A DNA stretch of 13,455 bases. Source: Draconibacterium orientale. GTDB lineage: Bacteria > Bacteroidota > Bacteroidia > Bacteroidales > UBA1556. Below, piece by piece: positions 1 to 6,673 of the stretch. The stretch spans positions 1-13,455 of the forward strand of contig DZDC01000064.1 in the NCBI GenBank assembly GCA_022736595.1. Direction: 5' to 3'. The stretch's first letter is position 1, and every line of letters starts with the position of its first letter. A model generated the notes under the pieces. It was not told the DNA's origin. It made no database searches and saw nothing but the letters and a program-made list of their open reading frames with translations. The position numbers and the translations under genes were made by a program.

Positions 1-250
1 GGAAAAGTCCCCTTTAGGGGATTTAGGGGTAAAAGGGCTTTTTAGACTGGGCACATATTTACTTTTGGTACTCAATCACGAAAAAGTAAAGCGCATGCAA
101 ACCCAGTTAATACTTAGCCCAATCCGTATAGAAACAAAGCCTTATCTCGGAAGAAATGGAAGTGAAGATAATAGGGAATAGGGATGGAATGGGAAATTTG
201 GGAGCTACCACCAATTGTAACACAACACTGCAACAAACAAACAAAGACGA
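1..250. other. Leading stretch without a recognisable gene
   Basis: I recognise no gene here. One plus-strand frame is open from base 2 to a TAG at 179-181, but it has no convincing start and begins inside a C/G-run hairpin repeat, so I do not call it coding. A TAnnTTTG-like octamer (TACTTTTG, 60-67) lies about 180 bp ahead of the decayed gene that follows, with no clear -33 partner. The composition is AT-rich. The stretch is best read as the degraded upstream flank of the pseudogene starting at 251. Confidence 0.4.
8..21. repeat. Short CCCC/GGGG hairpin
   Basis: TCCCC-TTTA-GGGGA forms a perfect 5-bp stem with a 4-nt loop. It is followed at once by another GGGG run and AT-rich sequence. A near-identical hairpin (ACCCC...GGGGT) lies at 13145-13160 near the other end of the window. 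It is probably a small dispersed intergenic repeat; a role is not evident. Confidence 0.45.
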
Positions 251-343
251 ATGAAATATAAAAACATCAGAGAAGAAGAACTCAAAAATAAGGTTGGTGC
301 AGACTGGTTTAAACATTTCGACACCACAGAAATTATTGGCAAT

Positions 344-439
344 CACTGCTGACCGATTAAATATAGAAAGCAAATTATTTCTATAGATTCCTCGCTACGC
401 TCGGAATGACAATCAGTTAGTTACATATAGTAGCAGGGG
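344..439. mobile_element. 96-bp MITE-like non-autonomous insertion
   Basis: This short segment is inserted in the N-terminal coding piece of the pseudogene and is flanked by a perfect 8-bp direct repeat, TTGGCAAT (336-343 and 440-447). Removing the segment plus one repeat copy restores a continuous frame, EIIGN|IDFTVFPK. The ends form imperfect inverted repeats: CACTGCT at the left (344-350), and AGCAGGG at the right (432-438), which reads CCCTGCT on the other strand. Inside are a perfect 8-bp stem TATAGAAA/TTTCTATA (362-369/378-385) and a second hairpin (387-407). There is no coding capacity, so a transposase must act in trans. Eight-base duplications occur in several IS families, so the parent cannot be named from this alone. 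Confidence 0.72.
387..407. repeat. Dispersed hairpin repeat, copy 1 (ATTCC...GGAAT)
   Basis: Arms ATTCC and GGAAT enclose TCGCTACGCTC. Two T/C mismatches are followed by an inner GC/GC pair and a TAC loop. This core is shared with the hairpins at 834-853 and 902-919. From memory, sequences of this kind recur many times in intergenic DNA of some Bacteroidota genomes. Here it sits inside the MITE-like insertion. Confidence 0.6.
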
Positions 440-833
440 TTGGCAATATTGATTTTACAGTTTTTCCGAAGCAAAACAGCATTTTCGGAAGAAGCCACAG
501 CCGTTTTTAATGCAGGGCGTGAACTGTGGAAATACTATCATTCGTTTAATGCCATTAACCCAAACGCAAGTTTGTACGACATCAGAGATTTTTTTCAAGG
601 CAAAAACGAACAAGGCAGAATGAACGCAAAAAGCACCGACCAAAAATATACCGAACTAATCGGCGACTTGCGAAACAACCTAAACGTGTTGGCAGACAAA
701 ATAAAACCAAAAGTTTACGAATACGAATTTTTGAAAGAATAATGGGAGAAGGACAAAAGGGGCTAATAAATAGCCCTAGCGATTGGCACTTTGTGATAAC
801 TATTGAAACCAGCGAAGAGTCTCTACTTCCCTT

Positions 834-853
834 CCCTTCGACTCCGCTCAGGG
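834..853. repeat. Dispersed hairpin repeat, copy 2 (CCCT...AGGG)
   Basis: CCCT and AGGG arms surround the core TCGACTCCGCTC. This is the same design as copy 1, with one extra A in the core, different arms and a changed loop. It lies within a short open frame (742-978) that I regard as repeat-derived and not a gene. Confidence 0.55.
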
Positions 854-878
854 CAGGCTCCATCAGGGCAGGTTCTAT
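849..878. repeat. 15-bp tandem repeat, two units
   Basis: CAGGGCAGGCTCCAT (849-863) is followed directly by CAGGGCAGGTTCTAT (864-878), with two mismatches. The first unit begins in the 3' arm of the hairpin at 834-853, which suggests local duplication of a hairpin edge. Confidence 0.65.
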
Positions 879-901
879 GTTTAGCACAAGGGTTGAACTA
901 T

Positions 902-919
902 GCTTCGACTACGCTCAGC
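902..919. repeat. Dispersed hairpin repeat, copy 3 (GCT...AGC)
   Basis: GCT and AGC arms surround the core TCGACTACGCTC, which differs at one base from copy 2. With copies 1 and 2 it defines a conserved centre with variable arms. It lies about 50 bp downstream of copy 2 in the same orientation. Confidence 0.55.
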
Positions 920-972
920 ATTCGATTAATGCACGAGCACTGAACAATTCTGATTTGCGAGGAGTTCGTTGG

Positions 973-998
973 TTTTGAGCAGGATTTTTGAGCAGGAT
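973..998. repeat. 13-bp perfect tandem repeat, two units
   Basis: TTTTGAGCAGGAT occurs twice head to tail (973-985 and 986-998), followed by TTTG. It lies between the dispersed hairpins and the next broken coding stretch and contributes to the patchwork character of this region. Confidence 0.7.
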
Positions 999-1008
999 TT
1001 TGTAAACC

Positions 1009-1180
1009 ATGGCCGTCCGATTTAAAAATTCTTTTGAAAAAACAGACGTCGTTACCATTGATTTAATGGACTACTTTAGCGGGGCAAAATTTTAAGAAAA
1101 TGGATTTTAAAAAGGGTTATTAGACGCACTACCATTAGTGGTAAGCGTGCAAAACACCTACAAAAAGACAGTAACTAAGA
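1009..1180 (+). pseudogene. Coding-like fragment with two in-frame TAA codons
   Basis: A frame from ATG 1009 reads MAVRFKNSFEKTDVVTIDLM, then DYFSGAKF, a TAA at 1093-1095, ENGF, a second TAA at 1108-1110, then KGLLDALPLVVSVQNTYKKT to the end of the interval. The text between and after the stops is protein-like, and no frame change is needed to read through. Both stops fall where a Leu TTA codon is one base away, so nonsense decay of a short gene or gene start is the simplest reading. I do not recognise the family. The same frame continues 11 codons into the following gene before a TGA at 1213-1215, so the reading-through frame overlaps that gene's start. Confidence 0.4.
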
Positions 1181-1762
1181 ATGAAACAAGCATATATAGA
1201 AGCAAAGACGTTTGACAGAACAAGCTTTAAGGACAATCTTCTGGAAAAGGGAGAATATGAGAACTGCCGTTTTATTAATTGCGATTTTTCAGGCATTGAC
1301 TTATCTGATTATAGGTTCACTGATTGTGAGTTTACAGCTTGTAATTTAAGTTTAGTAAAATTGACAAAGACCGCATTTCGGGATATAAAATTTAAGGATT
1401 GTAAGTTGTTGGGGCTGCGTTTTGATAGTTGTAATGAATTTGGACTTTCATTTAGCTTTGAAAATTGCATTTTAAATTATTCTACGTTTTACAAGACTAA
1501 AATCAGAAAGACTATTTTCAAAAACACCAAATTGCAGGAAACTGATTTTACAAATTGTGACTTGACAGATTCTCAGTTTGATAATTGTGACCTAATGAGG
1601 GCGATTTTTGACAATACAATTATTGAAAAAGCAGATTTTCGGACTTCTTACAACTATTCAATAGACCCTGAAATCAACCGAATTAAGAAAGCAAAGTTTT
1701 CAATTTCGGGCGTTGCAGGTCTTTTAGCCAAATATAACATTGAAATTGAGTTCAATAATTAA
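1181..1762 (+). CDS. Pentapeptide-repeat protein, Qnr/McbG-like in form
   Basis: This is a 193-residue protein made largely of A(D/N)LXX-type pentapeptides with Phe or Leu at the central position. Examples are CRFINCDFSGIDLSDYRFTD near the N-terminus and ETDFTNCDLTDSQFDNCDLM near residue 125. Such repeats fold as a right-handed quadrilateral beta-helix. The length and the opening pattern (repeats, then a break near residue 85 at SCNEFGLSF, then more repeats) resemble the Qnr and McbG proteins, which mimic DNA and protect gyrase; this is resemblance and does not prove function. The C-terminal 40 residues (SIDPEINRIKKAKFSISGVA onwards) leave the repeat pattern and may form a helix for dimer capping. 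There is no signal peptide, so it is cytosolic. The gene is intact and apparently monocistronic, in AT-rich accessory DNA, which fits horizontal acquisition. Start ATG 1181 follows an A-rich leader. Confidence 0.85.
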   Translation: MKQAYIEAKTFDRTSFKDNLLEKGEYENCRFINCDFSGIDLSDYRFTDCEFTACNLSLVKLTKTAFRDIKFKDCKLLGLRFDSCNEFGLSFSFENCILNYSTFYKTKIRKTIFKNTKLQETDFTNCDLTDSQFDNCDLMRAIFDNTIIEKADFRTSYNYSIDPEINRIKKAKFSISGVAGLLAKYNIEIEFNN

Positions 1763-1870
1763 AGGATAATTGATAACTCCAAGCATTGAGAATTTAACCG
1801 ACAAAAAACTAATCGGCAAACGACCAAAAAAATAGCCCTCTGAACGATGACAGCATTCAAAAATTAAAAC

Positions 1871-1878
1871 TATTTTTG
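1871..1878 (+). promoter_or_regulatory. Possible -7 promoter element of the envelope operon
   Basis: TATTTTTG matches the Bacteroidota -7 consensus TAnnTTTG and lies 21 bp before ATG 1900, which would give a short leader. I see no good TTG -33 element at the expected spacing, so the call is weak. If it is real, the TTG codon at 1876 is part of the promoter and cannot be the translation start. Confidence 0.3.
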
Positions 1879-1899
1879 CTCTTTAAACCTTATAAATAC

Positions 1900-3174
1900 A
1901 TGCTAAAAATTCTAACGGTTACTGCAATGATGCTCCTTAGCACCACTTCACTTTTGGCTCAGGAATTTGATTTGTTTTTTGACTCGAAAAGCCTCCGTAT
2001 TGATTTGATACATACGGCCAATGCTCAGCAGGAGTATTATTCGGTCGATCGATATTACAAAGAACCCTATTGGGGTGGATCAAAAATCAATCTCATCGAT
2101 ACCTTAGGATATGGCAACTACCAATATCGCATTGTGGACAGCGCCTCGCAGCGGTTGATTTTCAGCAAAGGATTTTCAAGTTTGGGTGCCGAATGGATTG
2201 TTACTCCAGAAGCGAAAACGCTGTGGAGAAGTTTTGAAGAAAGCATCGTGCTTCCCTTTCCTCATAAGAGCATCGGGGTTGAGATTTTAAAACGCAAGGG
2301 CAAAGAATGGGTAACACTTACTTCCTTTTATGTGAATCCGAAAAGTTATTTAATCAATACCGATCAAAAGGTAAAAATAGAAGCGCGAAAAATTCATTAC
2401 AGTGGAAACACTGCTCAAAAGATTGATATCGTGATTCTTGCCGAAGGATATACCGCCAGCGAAATGCAAAAGTTTATGCGTGATGCACAACGCTTCAAAG
2501 ACACTTTATTTTCATGGCAACCTTTTAGAAACTACACTCAAAATTTCAATATCTGGGTTGTACCCACGACCTCAGAGGAGTCGGGAACAGATATCCCTGG
2601 TGAAGGAATTTTTAAAAACACCTTTTTCGACAGTCATTTTTACACCTTTGGCACCGAGCGATACATCAACACTACGCACAATCGGCAAATAAGAGACGCT
2701 GCGGCCAATGCCCCTTACGATCAAATCTATGTTTTAGTCAATACCGATCGATATGGCGGAGCTGGAATCTATAATTTTTATTCCATCTGCACCAGCGACA
2801 ACCCCTATTCGGGCTTTGTATTCGTTCATGAGTTTGGCCATGCATTTGGCGGCTTGGGCGATGAATATTTCAGCGACGATGAAGCGGTGGAGGAGTTTTA
2901 CCAATTGCAAACCGAACCATGGGAACCCAACCTAACCACACTGGTTGATTTTGAAAGCAAATGGAAAAGAAGCATGGATGCCTCCACACCCATTCCCACT
3001 CCGACTACCGATGAATTTCTGAATAAAATTGGCGTTTTTGAAGGTGCAGGATACAGTAAAAAAGGCATTTATCGACCTTTCATCGATTGCAGCATGAAAT
3101 CCATCATCAGTAACGCACTATGTCCTGTTTGTCAAAAAGCGTTAATCGATCAAATTCTATTTTATAGCAAATAA
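1900..3174 (+). CDS. Secreted zinc metallopeptidase, family M64 (IgA peptidase M64)
   Basis: This is a 424-residue exported zinc peptidase. Residues 1-21 are a signal peptide (MLKILTVTAMMLLSTTSLLA, cut before or after Gln21). An N-terminal beta-rich domain typical of M64 proteins fills residues ~22-160. The catalytic domain follows, with the zinc motif HEFGHAFGGLGDEY at residues 310-323: His310 and His314 bind zinc, Glu311 is the catalytic base, and an acidic residue in GDE is the likely third ligand. The C-terminus has a CPVC pair (Cys408/Cys411) plus Cys397. The length agrees with the family. M64 includes an IgA-cleaving enzyme from gut Clostridium, but most Bacteroidota members have no known substrate. 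There is no T9SS sorting domain, so it probably stays in the periplasm or at the outer membrane. I chose ATG 1900 over an in-frame TTG at 1876 because the signal peptide begins there. It is the first gene of a four-gene operon. Confidence 0.88.
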   Translation: MLKILTVTAMMLLSTTSLLAQEFDLFFDSKSLRIDLIHTANAQQEYYSVDRYYKEPYWGGSKINLIDTLGYGNYQYRIVDSASQRLIFSKGFSSLGAEWIVTPEAKTLWRSFEESIVLPFPHKSIGVEILKRKGKEWVTLTSFYVNPKSYLINTDQKVKIEARKIHYSGNTAQKIDIVILAEGYTASEMQKFMRDAQRFKDTLFSWQPFRNYTQNFNIWVVPTTSEESGTDIPGEGIFKNTFFDSHFYTFGTERYINTTHNRQIRDAAANAPYDQIYVLVNTDRYGGAGIYNFYSICTSDNPYSGFVFVHEFGHAFGGLGDEYFSDDEAVEEFYQLQTEPWEPNLTTLVDFESKWKRSMDASTPIPTPTTDEFLNKIGVFEGAGYSKKGIYRPFIDCSMKSIISNALCPVCQKALIDQILFYSK

Positions 3175-3181
3175 AAGAGCA

Positions 3182-5239
3182 ATGGATATGCTTAAATATT
3201 TAAAACTTGTATTTTTAATTTCCATAATTTCAATGAGTTTTGACTCTTCATTAAGGGCTCAGGAAACTGAAGAACCTTGCCCCACTGAGGTTAGCAAAAA
3301 GTCAGAGAAGCTTCAAAAAAACGCCATGGAGAAGCTTAAAGAGGGCGATGTGCAAGCCGCGCAATCGCTCTTGGAAGAGGCTTTGCAAGAATCGCCCGAG
3401 AACTTAAAAGCCCTTTGGTCGATGGGAGAACTCAATCGAAAATCGTCGAATCGATATGCCAAACCTACAACAGCCATTGATGCCTACTCGCAAATTATTG
3501 CCCTTTGTCCTTCCTACCAAGAATCCTATTCGTACTACCATTTGGGAAAGCTTTATTACAACGACAAAAACTGGCAACTGGCCTACGAAAATCTTGACTT
3601 ATTTGTAAAAGTGGAGGGCAATAAAGTTCACGAAAAACATTTGGACGATGCTTTGGACTTGGTACAATATGCAAAATTTTATGCCGACTTATATGCCCAT
3701 CCTGTACCTTTTGAGCCCAAATTGGTGGATGGAGTTAGCACTCCCTCTGACGAATATTTACCCAGTTTAAGTCCCGACAACGACTTTCTTTATTATACTC
3801 GGGTGTATGCCAATCAACAAGGTAACCGAGCCACCGTTTCGAATCAAGGTCCAAAAATTGAGCGGTTTTGCGTATCGAAACGTAAGGGGATCAACCGTTA
3901 TGACATGGGCGAAATCATGCCTTTTCCTTTCAACGAACAACCCAACGAAGGCGGCGCAGCACTTACCATCGACAATCGAGAGCTCTATTACACCCGTTGT
4001 GTGATTAGCAATACCCGCGATTTGGATTGCGATATTTGCTACTCAAGATTCGAGAATGACCAATGGTCCGACATTGAAATCCTTGGCAGCGAAGTAAATA
4101 CTTCTAAAAACTGGGAATCGATGCCCACCATTTCCTCTGATGGAAAGACTTTGTATTTTGTAAGTGACCGACCGGGCGGGTTTGGAGGTTACGATATTTA
4201 TATGTGTCGAAAAAATAAAGAGGGTCAATGGCTGCCCGCAGTGAATATGGGACCTGGCATCAATACCGCCGGAAATGAGAAATCACCCTTCATTCATACC
4301 GACAGCCAAACCTTATATTTTTCCTCTGCCGATCGCAAAGACGAAAGCACCGGGGAATGGTTTGCAGGCCACATGGGATTGGGAGGTTACGATATTTTTT
4401 TTACTCGACTCACCGACAGCAATATTTGGATTAGTCCCAAAAACATTGGATATCCCATCAATTCTGAAGATAATGATTTGGGATTTTTTGTAAGCACCAA
4501 TGGAAAATATGGATATTTGGCTTCAAACAAACTCGTTCAAAGCAATGGAGGTAACGACTCAAAGGCTCAGTGGGATATTTACAGCTTTGAGCTTTATACC
4601 GAAGCTCAACCTCAAAAAGTACTTTTTGTAAAAGGCAAATTAACAGACGAAATAAGCAAAGAAAACCTTCGTGAAGCCACCATTGAAATCACCAACGTGG
4701 ACACCAAGGAAGTTAAATCAGTCCCTGTAAATCAAGAAAATGGAGAATTTGTGGTGGCCATGGTGATGAAGTCGGACTACATTATGACGGTGAAGCAAAG
4801 CGAATATGCCTACATTAATAAATACATTGGCAAAACCGATACCCGTTTTGACCTACCCATTTCCATGGAAATGAAAATGCAACCCATCCAAGTGGGGAAA
4901 ACTTATAATATCGACGATGTGTACTTCGATACCGATTCAGATAATCTCACTGCCGCTTCGGTGAAAATCATAGAAAGCTTCAAGCAATTTTTGGTGGATA
5001 ACCCTACCATTATTATCGAAATTCAAGGCCATACCGATGATGTAGGCTCAGCCGATTACAACTTAAAACTGTCGGAAGCTCGCGCCAAAACCGTTAACAG
5101 TTTGCTTATCCAATTGGGGGTTGAAGGCAACCGTTTATCATACAAAGGTCTGGGGGAAAGCCAACCCATGGCTGACAATAAAACTGAAGATGGCAGAGCT
5201 AAAAACCGGAGAACTGTATTCTTAATTCTTGACAAATAA
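3182..5239 (+). CDS. TPR / PD40 beta-propeller / regulatory-domain / OmpA-like outer-membrane protein (PorE-like)
   Basis: This 685-residue envelope protein has four domains. After a signal peptide (1-27) come TPR helices (about 38-170), then a propeller of PD40 blades (about 185-475) with repeated signatures SPDNDFLYYTR, TIDNRELYYTR, SSDGKTLYFVSDR and GGYDIFFTR. A carboxypeptidase-regulatory-like beta-sandwich follows (about 480-560), and then an OmpA C-terminal domain (about 573-685). In the OmpA domain, GHTD places Asp619 and SEAR places Arg634 exactly 15 apart, as in the peptidoglycan-binding Asp271/Arg286 pair of E. coli OmpA, so it should anchor to the cell wall. The order and length match PorE, a T9SS-associated protein of Porphyromonas, but Bacteroidota carry many paralogues with this layout and I see no lipobox. 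The gene begins 7 bp after the peptidase gene and is surely cotranscribed. Confidence 0.87.
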   Translation: MDMLKYLKLVFLISIISMSFDSSLRAQETEEPCPTEVSKKSEKLQKNAMEKLKEGDVQAAQSLLEEALQESPENLKALWSMGELNRKSSNRYAKPTTAIDAYSQIIALCPSYQESYSYYHLGKLYYNDKNWQLAYENLDLFVKVEGNKVHEKHLDDALDLVQYAKFYADLYAHPVPFEPKLVDGVSTPSDEYLPSLSPDNDFLYYTRVYANQQGNRATVSNQGPKIERFCVSKRKGINRYDMGEIMPFPFNEQPNEGGAALTIDNRELYYTRCVISNTRDLDCDICYSRFENDQWSDIEILGSEVNTSKNWESMPTISSDGKTLYFVSDRPGGFGGYDIYMCRKNKEGQWLPAVNMGPGINTAGNEKSPFIHTDSQTLYFSSADRKDESTGEWFAGHMGLGGYDIFFTRLTDSNIWISPKNIGYPINSEDNDLGFFVSTNGKYGYLASNKLVQSNGGNDSKAQWDIYSFELYTEAQPQKVLFVKGKLTDEISKENLREATIEITNVDTKEVKSVPVNQENGEFVVAMVMKSDYIMTVKQSEYAYINKYIGKTDTRFDLPISMEMKMQPIQVGKTYNIDDVYFDTDSDNLTAASVKIIESFKQFLVDNPTIIIEIQGHTDDVGSADYNLKLSEARAKTVNSLLIQLGVEGNRLSYKGLGESQPMADNKTEDGRAKNRRTVFLILDK

Positions 5240-5243
5240 AACC

Positions 5244-6662
5244 ATGAATTTTACCCATAAAAATCAATTGATTTTCATGCTCTTGTGGGCGTTTATCAGT
5301 ATTAGTCATCTTAGCTTTGGCCAGGAAAATATTCTCTATTACAATCTTAAAGGCAGCCAAGACGACCGAATGATTCTTTATGGGCTTAAAGGTGGCGAAC
5401 GGTTTGCGCTTGACACCGTTTACAGGCAATCCAGTGGAGCCTTTGTTTTTACAGGAATTGAACAATACCATCCAGGAATTTACCGAGTTTACATCAACGA
5501 CTCCACCTTTACAGAACTCATTTTCAATCGCGAAGATATTGTACTCACCGCTGATATTCAAAACATCTTGGGAACCATGACCATTAGCAAATCCGTTGAG
5601 AACTCCATTATGTTTAGTTATTGGTCGCTGGCCCTGGTTATTAAAGATTCCATTTTAACGCTAAGCCGCAAACGCGGTGAAATCGAGTTTCGAACCCACA
5701 ATTCCAATCATCCTGAAATCAAAAAGATTAACCTAAGAATTAAACAGCTTAACGATAGCGCCATATCCTTTGTGGATTCCCTTTTAGTTCTTCATCCAAA
5801 TCTTTTTGCGCCAAGGCTTCTAAAGTCCTACCAACAGCCCAATTTTGATCGATACAAGGCCCAACATCCCTTGGAAGCCGCCTCTTTAAGCGAAGGAGAG
5901 TACTATTTTTATCATTTTTTCGATAATATTGATTTCAACGACGAGCGATTTTTATATACTAAAGTGCTCTATACCACGCTCAGCGATTATATTAGTACCT
6001 TTGGAGAACCCGCATCCACGGCTAATTATGTGGCCGTAGTGGATCAAGTGATGTCGAAATGCACCCCTGAAAGCGAAACCTATTACTATTGCCTCGACTT
6101 GTTTGTTAAAACTTTTGAATCGTCGATTTGGGAAGATGTAATGATTCATATTATTGACTCTTATTATCTTAAGTCGAATAAGTACTCCTCAAGTCAGAAA
6201 GATTTTTCCAGAAAGCATGCAGAAAAAATCAAATCCTTACGCCCTGGACAACCCGCTCCTACCCTGCTTTTGCCCGATGAAAAAGGTACCCTCATCGATG
6301 TACTAAAAACCCCAGCCAAAGCCAAAATGATTGTTTTTTACAGCACCGAATGCAGTCATTGTGCTGAAGCCATGCCATCGTTGGTGGAATTGGCTGGTAT
6401 GTACGCTTCGGAAGGCTTGCAAAGCTATGGTGTGGCCATTGCCGAAGACCAAGAAACTTGGATGAAGGAAATTATCAAGTTCAATATGAATTGGACCAAT
6501 CTCAGCGATGTAAAAGGCATGGGCAGCCCTTTTATCAACGACTACAATATTAATGCTACTCCAACCATCTACATTCTCGCTGATGATAACGTGATTATGG
6601 CCAAACCCAGCAACACCGATGATATCCATGCCGTGGTGCTTCAACTATTACACAACCGATAA
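5244..6662 (+). CDS. Periplasmic TlpA-like thioredoxin-fold protein with DUF4369-like N-terminal domain
   Basis: This 472-residue exported protein has a signal peptide at residues 1-26 (core LIFMLLWAFISISHLSFG). A small beta-domain at about 27-115 (LKGSQDDRMILYGLKGGERF, then the FVFTG and YRVYI strands) resembles the DUF4369/DUF5106 units found before TlpA domains in Bacteroidota. A helical middle region spans about 115-325. The C-terminal thioredoxin domain begins at LRPGQPAPTL (~332). It contains the redox pair Cys370-Ser-His-Cys373 in FYSTECSHCAEAMP and the cis-proline Pro440 in NATPTIYIL. The likely role is disulfide reduction or oxidation of envelope proteins; the partner is not shown. 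I chose ATG 5244 over an in-frame TTG at 5229, which lies inside the preceding gene. The gene follows its neighbour by 4 bp, so translation is probably coupled. Codon use is like the rest of the operon. Confidence 0.85.
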   Translation: MNFTHKNQLIFMLLWAFISISHLSFGQENILYYNLKGSQDDRMILYGLKGGERFALDTVYRQSSGAFVFTGIEQYHPGIYRVYINDSTFTELIFNREDIVLTADIQNILGTMTISKSVENSIMFSYWSLALVIKDSILTLSRKRGEIEFRTHNSNHPEIKKINLRIKQLNDSAISFVDSLLVLHPNLFAPRLLKSYQQPNFDRYKAQHPLEAASLSEGEYYFYHFFDNIDFNDERFLYTKVLYTTLSDYISTFGEPASTANYVAVVDQVMSKCTPESETYYYCLDLFVKTFESSIWEDVMIHIIDSYYLKSNKYSSSQKDFSRKHAEKIKSLRPGQPAPTLLLPDEKGTLIDVLKTPAKAKMIVFYSTECSHCAEAMPSLVELAGMYASEGLQSYGVAIAEDQETWMKEIIKFNMNWTNLSDVKGMGSPFINDYNINATPTIYILADDNVIMAKPSNTDDIHAVVLQLLHNR

Positions 6663-6673
6663 AAACATAGAAA

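Larger units (their letters stand above)
336..447. repeat. 8-bp target-site duplication TTGGCAAT flanking the insertion
   Basis: The two copies lie at 336-343 and 440-447. They are identical, and in the host gene both encode the same Ile-Gly-Asn stretch, as expected for a duplicated target. The distance between copies is 104 bp, which shifts the frame and explains why the gene changes reading frame at this point. Confidence 0.75.
251..742 (+). pseudogene. Remnant of a large restriction-modification-type protein
   Basis: Two ends of one protein appear to be preserved. The N-terminal piece starts at ATG 251 (MKYKNIREEELKNKVGADWF) and runs to EIIGN at 343. It is then interrupted by a small insertion and resumes at 448 as IDFTVFPKQN. 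The C-terminal piece, in another frame, reads AFSEEATAVFNAGREL from about 479 and continues through NASLYDIRDFFQG to end VYEYEFLKE at 739, stop 740-742. From memory, both ends match the termini of Bacteroidota proteins of about 1000 residues with an NPPY-type adenine methyltransferase core, related to type IIG restriction-modification enzymes. That core is absent here, so about nine-tenths of the gene has been deleted. The TTG-initiated reading from 440 is only the tail fragment and is unlikely to be translated as a gene. The recognition of the termini is firm in pattern but not checked by search. Confidence 0.62.

Noticed and set aside
107..373. 88-codon minus-strand frame rich in Phe, Ser and Cys
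   Set aside because: It lies antisense to the recognisable N-terminal coding fragment and crosses the insertion boundary, so it is a shadow frame.
336..447. CRISPR-like or phage attachment site reading of the TTGGCAAT pair
   Set aside because: There are only two copies of 8 bp around a 96-bp segment with inverted ends inside a gene. Transposition with target duplication explains it fully.
440..742. Independent 100-residue gene starting at TTG 440
   Set aside because: The start lies inside the duplicated target site, and the sequence reads as the tail of a longer protein. It is treated as part of the pseudogene.
742..978. 78-codon plus-strand frame whose ATG overlaps the stop codon of the preceding fragment
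   Set aside because: It is composed largely of dispersed and tandem repeats, has no domain pattern and follows a pseudogene tail.
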